A stretch of DNA of 19,309 nucleotides from Terramyces sp. JEL0728 (Eukaryota; Chytridiomycota; Chytridiomycetes; Rhizophydiales; Terramycetaceae), in the NCBI GenBank assembly GCA_027603945.1, contig JADIIU010000187.1:1-19309 (forward strand), written 5' to 3'. A model generated the notes under the pieces. The model was not told where the DNA came from, searched no databases, and saw nothing but the letters and a program-made list of their open reading frames with translations. Positions 14,983 to 19,309 of the stretch are shown in pieces. The position numbers and the translations under genes are program-made. Positions within the stretch are counted from its first letter, which is position 1, and every line of letters begins with the position of its first letter.

Positions 14983-16810
14983 TTAATTTATTTTTCGGAG
15001 AATCAGCCCACTAATGCTGGAAACCATATCTCCCAACTCTTTTTGAACACGCACCAGTTCGCCAATACTCATCTCTTCCAAATTCGATTCTAGTATTTCC
15101 TTCCAATTTTCCACTTTTACTCTTTTTTGCGACTGATCCAATGAATTGTGCATTTTGGGTAGGAACTGTGCATTGCCTTTTTGCTATGGTTAATTACAAT
15201 TTACATGTATTATTGTCGGTTTGGAAGTACTAACAGATATGTACTCGGTAGATTGGCGCTTCTTTCTCTTATGTTCCTTTTTATTAACTGGTGTAGTTTC
15301 TATATCGTGTAGCGATATCTGTTTTATAATGGTGTCATTCTGCGGCTGGAATGGAATTGTCTGGTTTTGTAGTTGGTCAAACATCATTGAATTTTCCTGT
15401 CGATTTTCTTTTTCCGTAGTGGTGTTATCAAAGTTGAAATTCATGGATTGATCAATAGAATTTTGAGGTTGAATTGTAGACAAATCATACAGCTCCTTTG
15501 GTTGAATCATTGAGGGATCTTGTAGGACCGGAGGGATCTCTTCTTTTGGCTGTTCGTTTATTTCACTTTGCAACAATGAATATTTACTCTGATCCAAATC
15601 AAAAGTTTGTGCTGGATCCTGATTTTTAGGAGTATTTGGATCTTGGCCAAATATTTTAGATAAATCGTCCATATTGTGCAAGATATCCCCATTTGGGATT
15701 ATTGATTTGGTGTTATCATCAAACGGTAAAGAGATATCTGGTCCGTCAAAAGTTTTACAAAGTACAATTGATTTTTCAAAAGTATCGTCAAATAAATTGG
15801 GTTGGCTGTCCAGCGGTATAGTTGCAGTCTTTTTCGTCTGGATAGACTCAGGGTATTCAAATATATTCCCAAGGTCAACTGGCGGTTCTTTTCTTGTTTC
15901 CTCCCTCTTTAAAGGCGAGCTTTCTTCCCTTCTAGCTGACGATTCGTTCTTTAATCGTTTGATTAATGACAGTGGTGATTTTCCGATCCCTTCCTGTTTC
16001 AATACTTTTGAAAAAGCGGCTAATTCGTCAAATGGATTTATCTGAATCAATTTGTCCACCAGTTTTATCAAATATCGTAATATTTTCAAGTCGTTATTTC
16101 CCTTTTTGATGGGAATCTTGATATTTGTAATTGTGGTGCAGTCTTCTTTTGAAAAGTGTTGATCAAAGTGAATGGTGATCATATTCAGTAAATCAAAAGC
16201 AGTGGATTTCTTTTCGTTCCATAAATAAGAGAAATAATTAATAACGATTGGAAATAGTTTGTTTTTTTCCAGCAAGAATTTGATTTTTGTAATTTCCAGT
16301 TCACCGATTGGTTTCGCAGTTAAATTAATTATTTCCTTGTACGGCTTTCCTAGCTGTTCAACCCCAATTGAATTTACATTACTAGCAATCGAAAGATCTA
16401 TTGTTAGTCTGCAAAATCATTCAAATATCGCAGATCTGCTACTTACCTGAATACAGTCTAAGCAAAATATCATCCAGAACAGATGCGCAATTAGCGAGTT
16501 CGTAAACCACCAGTCCATTCGCAAATATTGCAAGATAAACTAAAGCCTCCTTTGCTGCATCGATAACGTTGCTGTTTTTTTCGAATTTCAAGCAGTTCAA
16601 TATTGGAACGAGAATCAATTTGATCTTTTTGAGATTGAGGTCGCTACGAAAGGAATAAATCAGTTTCTCCCATTCGATAAACGCTTGCTGCCTGATCTGA
16701 GATTTCTGAGAATTGAAACAGGATTCAATCTTTTGCAATGTTTGATTGATAATTTTCGGTTTCGTTAAAAACTCCTGGCCACATTCTTTTAATATTTCCA
16801 GTTGGTTCAT
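14983..16810 (-). CDS. Rif1-like protein, short form, copy 2
   Basis: Exons 16810-16447, 16397-15205 and 15183-14983, 585 residues, same structure as copy 1 including both introns. Changes seen include Val to Ile near the HEAT-like region, Pro to Ser, Ser to Asp (two bases) and Asp to Asn in the low-complexity middle. The divergence is higher here than in the neighbouring tyrosinase. Upstream of the start, copy 2 has 22 bp that copy 1 lacks. No disabling mutation is seen, so both copies may be active. Confidence 0.5.
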
Positions 16811-16993
16811 TTTGAGATTATTATTTTTCTGTCTGAGAATGTGGACCAAATCAAAATTGAAATCCAATTCGAGTACCTAGAATAACGGCCAGCGCTTGCC
16901 AGGAAACTATCCATCGTAATAACCAGATGCCTATCCAAGTCCTACTATCGCCTAAATTACCACCGCAATAGTTGGACAGTAAAGGGGATTAGA

Positions 16994-17656
16994 TTACAAA
17001 GTAAATATATTATGACTATTTTGTCCATGCTCTTCAAAGTCTTGTAGAGATTCCACTTGGTGGTTACACTGGTTAATAATACATTTGTAGTCCACAGACA
17101 AAAAATGATTTCCCAAGTGCTGCTGCAACTCGTATTCGCTTGGAAAGCTGTCCCTGCATATTTTACATGTTATTAAATTAGATATGGTTGACGATTCGGA
17201 AATCTCTGTTTGTGATTCTGAGCAGTCAGATTCTTCTGGGGTATAGGAGTGCTCTGACCTTTGATGTCTCCTTAGAGCTGACCGGTGAAAATAGGATACA
17301 CTACAGGATTTACAGCTATATTTGGGCATCACCGCTTCTTTGTGTATTTCCATGTGTGCGTTTAGGTTTGATAGACTGCTAAACGTTCTTTTACATTGAT
17401 CGCAAGTAACGTATGAGCCAGGGGGCAAATGCACTCTTCTCGTATGATCAATCAAATCCAACTTTACTAGAAATTTTTCTTGACATTGCGTACAAGAGTA
17501 CTTTGAGTGAGGTTGTTCATGTAATCGTCGGTGTCTAAATTGCGATGATTTAGAGTACAATATTGTTGCACATCCTTCAAAATTGCAGGGCCATTCCTGA
17601 GCAGCACCTTTTTTGGATGACCTTCGATATTGCCTTGTGGTGTCTTTGTTCTCCAT
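16994..17656 (-). CDS. six-finger C2H2 zinc-finger protein, copy 2
   Basis: 220 residues, identical to copy 1 except Arg191 to Lys next to the first Cys of finger 6. All zinc ligands are present. The other differences (in codons for His, Glu, Ser, Cys, Gln and Arg) are synonymous. It sits 183 bp upstream of the Rif1-like start, on the same strand. Confidence 0.85.
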   Translation of the reverse strand: MENKDTTRQYRRSSKKGAAQEWPCNFEGCATILYSKSSQFRHRRLHEQPHSKYSCTQCQEKFLVKLDLIDHTRRVHLPPGSYVTCDQCKRTFSSLSNLNAHMEIHKEAVMPKYSCKSCSVSYFHRSALRRHQRSEHSYTPEESDCSESQTEISESSTISNLITCKICRDSFPSEYELQQHLGNHFLSVDYKCIINQCNHQVESLQDFEEHGQNSHNIFTL

Positions 17657-18248
17657 AAATTTTCAGGTATCTTTTGCATTTTATTAGCGGCCTACCCGCA
17701 CAAGGTAATCTAGGTCCCGCATCAGTAAAATACAGTTTTTCAGGGGACCTTGTGGCTGATATCAAAGGGATCTCAAAGCGTAGGAAAGGTTTATTTTTTG
17801 ATTTCAGGTTCGTTTCAGTTTCGAAAATAAAGAGCGCTTGAATGAGTTTACTTTATGACGGAGCTGGATATCTAAAATGGCTTGAGCATTTTAGACTCAG
17901 TGGGGAATGATTGTGCTACATCTCCTAATTAATCCATCAAGAAAAAACAAAAAGTAAAATTTAGGGACCCGAGCTTGATGGAATCCATTTGCACTTTGGA
18001 ACCAGACAGAGCAATTGAGCCAATACTAATCAATGAGGTCTGGTATATATCATAGTTGCAGGGACATTTCAAGGGTAGCAAACACAAATTTAACGTAATA
18101 GATTATATTAGAGAAAAGGTCAAGTGATATCTGTTTCCTGCGGTTGATCGCGCCATCTATCTGTTCTCAGCTGGATTGAGGAATGTGCTGACAGCCGTCA
18201 AAGAATCATGACAAATACCCATTTATACAATATATTTGTTCTTGTATA
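17657..18248. other. intergenic region, copy 2
   Basis: Equivalent to 9631-10215. It differs by several substitutions and an 8-bp insertion near 17945. No gene is seen. Confidence 0.4.
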
Positions 18249-18443
18249 ATGCTATATCAAGTGCCGGATTTACTCTTTGATAATGCCAGTCTTTTTCCAT
18301 TTTTCAATAAGCGGTTTATTTCTGATCATAAAGATCTTGAGATTATGTTCCAAGAAGAGGCTTTTATCAGATTCCATTTAGTTTGGGAGAAGCACCGAGA
18401 TTATATAAAAGACTGGGAGTGCCATTGTTCTATTACTCATTAG
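18249..18443 (+). CDS. small conserved ORF of unknown function, copy 2
   Basis: 64 codons, base-for-base identical to 10216-10410, with the same TATACA-type sequence upstream. The first bases after the stop begin to differ (GGT to GGG). The family is not recognised. Confidence 0.42.
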   Translation: MLYQVPDLLFDNASLFPFFNKRFISDHKDLEIMFQEEAFIRFHLVWEKHRDYIKDWECHCSITH

Positions 18444-18506
18444 TTTTCATTTAGAAATATGATTCATGATTACGGGTCGCTTCAAGCGTAATTTGTACCC
18501 TCCGGC

Positions 18507-18611
18507 TGAAACAAGTTTGCATCTTCTATTGTCCTCGGGTGTAATGAAACACCCGGCGGTTGAAATGCATGCCCGTAATTAGTGCATAGTCTCATGAAAT
18601 CTGTTGAAACA
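18507..18611 (+). promoter_or_regulatory. cluster of three TGAAACA motifs, copy 2
   Basis: TGAAACA at 18507-18513, 18545-18551 and 18605-18611. All three cores are unchanged from copy 1 although adjacent bases differ. Confidence 0.3.
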
Positions 18612-18654
18612 CGGTAGTTTAATGTAAACAATTGGATTAACAGGGTATATTAAA

Positions 18655-18852
18655 TCAAAGTTTGGTAAACAAATTGATTCTGGCATCTCTTCTATTCAAT
18701 TTGATTGGCGCATGGCAGTCAACCGAAGTGCTATCGCTAAGAGAATCGTTATTATCCGATAGTTTGTGCTGCCACAGTTGAACATGCTGTTTGTTCCTGT
18801 TTAGAAATTCTTGCAGGTTATCTTCCAATACTCCAACCTTGGATTGGCCCAT
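18655..18852 (-). CDS. small conserved protein with MGQSK N-terminus, copy 2
   Basis: The 65-residue product is identical to copy 1, with four synonymous changes. In this copy the frame stays open upstream of the ATG to 18918, but the TATAAA at 18877-18882 lies inside that stretch and copy 1 has a stop there, so the ATG at 18850-18852 is the better start. Confidence 0.6.
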   Translation of the reverse strand: MGQSKVGVLEDNLQEFLNRNKQHVQLWQHKLSDNNDSLSDSTSVDCHAPIKLNRRDARINLFTKL

Positions 18853-18968
18853 TAGAGTCTCTGTCTGGAGTGAAGCTTTATATGTACATCCACGCTGGAT
18901 CAAAATATATTGTGTCAAAGCACGTGAGACAATGGTTTAATAATTGTTCTCTGACACAATATTGTTAT

Positions 18969-19259
18969 TCATGCGGACCTATAGGCGGAAAATAGGAATA
19001 ATTTTGGCTGAAACTCATAATCACACTGAAATGATAATGCGGAAAAAGTCTGTGTATTTCCGTTTACAGAAATAGGTGTGCCAGTTCCCCAAAGCAATTT
19101 TATGTCTACCCGCCCGCTTTTATCCACCCACGAATCTGTGCATTGTGCATTATCTAAACTTTTACCAGGCATAGGAAAGACTTTGATATGGATTCCAATA
19201 GCAAAGACAGTCTGGACGCCAGTTTCACTTGATATAGTTGTTTGTGCAAAAAATAAAAA
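18969..19259 (-). CDS. possible partial small secreted protein
   Basis: An open frame without its own ATG at the expected place ends in TGA at 18969. It runs back through QTTISSETGVQTVFAIGIHI, GKSLDNAQCTDSWVDKSG and LSFQCDYEFQPKLFLFS, with two Cys. A hydrophobic FLFFA just before QTT would suit the end of a signal peptide, but that part is encoded by the T-runs of the tRNA terminator, and the frame stays open through the tRNA to the window edge. It may be a gene whose 5' end lies elsewhere or was lost, or a chance frame. The family is not recognised. Confidence 0.25.
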   Translation of the reverse strand, partial: FLFFAQTTISSETGVQTVFAIGIHIKVFPMPGKSLDNAQCTDSWVDKSGRVDIKLLWGTGTPISVNGNTQTFSALSFQCDYEFQPKLFLFSAYRSA

Positions 19260-19260
19260 A

Positions 19261-19309
19261 CGACAACGGCAGGACTTGAACCTGCGCTCCCAGAGGGAAA
19301 TTGATTTCT
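19261..19309 (-). tRNA. tRNA-Ser(AGA), 3' part, cut by the window end
   Basis: Identical to 11217-11265: anticodon AGA at the very edge, long variable arm, T-arm with B box, acceptor strand and T6 terminator (19255-19260). The 5' half would lie beyond the window, so this copy may be the intact gene. Alternatively another WASP junction may follow. Confidence 0.75.

Larger units (their letters stand above)
11266..19309. repeat. tandem duplication, unit 2 (8044 bp)
   Basis: Direct repeat of 3247-11265, about 98-99% identical by eye, with scattered substitutions and short indels. The larger ones are 18 bp shorter in the Thr array, 3 bp before the Rif1-like 3' end, 22 bp near 16893, 8 bp near 17945 and 9 bp near 18970. 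It ends at the window edge, at the same base of the tRNA-Ser as unit 1. Confidence 0.95.

Noticed and set aside
3247..19309. A transposon or virus as cause of the repeat
   Set aside because: No transposase, integrase, terminal repeats or viral genes are seen; the unit consists of ordinary cellular genes.

Overview
The window looks like nuclear DNA of a compact, early-diverging fungus, perhaps of the zoopagomycete type. The reasons are a tail-anchored fatty aldehyde dehydrogenase, a WASP homologue, a secreted tyrosinase with a Thr-rich and basic tail, dense genes, and TATA boxes about 25-37 bp before start codons. The lineage is an inference, not something the sequence proves. The most striking property is intron size. 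Ten introns can be placed by protein continuity in the first part of the window. Eight are only 19-21 nt long and two are 48-49 nt. All are GT-AG, and all carry a branch-like motif (mostly TAAT/TAAC) ending within about 3-7 nt of the acceptor.

Layout. Bases 1-45 are the 5' part of a tRNA-Asp(GTC) on the minus strand, cut by the window edge. Next come a decayed, possibly secreted-protein gene (170-495, minus), a fatty aldehyde dehydrogenase (869-2479, plus), a short PIG-F/Gpi11-like GPI-anchor protein (2561-3041, minus) and, divergent from it, a full WASP homologue (3199-4700, plus).

From base 3247 to the end the window is a direct tandem duplication of about 8.0 kb: unit 1 is 3247-11265 and unit 2 is 11266-19309. 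Each unit holds, in order: WASP (plus), tyrosinase (minus), a Rif1-like gene (minus), a six-finger C2H2 protein (minus), a small plus-strand ORF, a small minus-strand gene with a Gly2 N-terminus, a poorly defined open frame, and the 3' half of tRNA-Ser(AGA) (minus). The junction joins WASP codon 17 directly to the anticodon of the tRNA-Ser. The second WASP copy therefore lacks its start, and it also carries a 1-nt deletion that removes the acidic C-terminus. The window ends at exactly the same tRNA position.

By eye the copies differ by roughly 1-2%, mostly at synonymous sites in the genes, with a nearly identical tract over the tyrosinase 5' half and promoter. That pattern suggests either joined diverged haplotypes or gene conversion. 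The duplication doubles the tyrosinase, Rif1-like, zinc-finger and small genes, while the two genes at its edges (WASP and tRNA-Ser) are broken at the junction. No operon or shared pathway is evident; the neighbours look like ordinary eukaryotic genes packed closely together.
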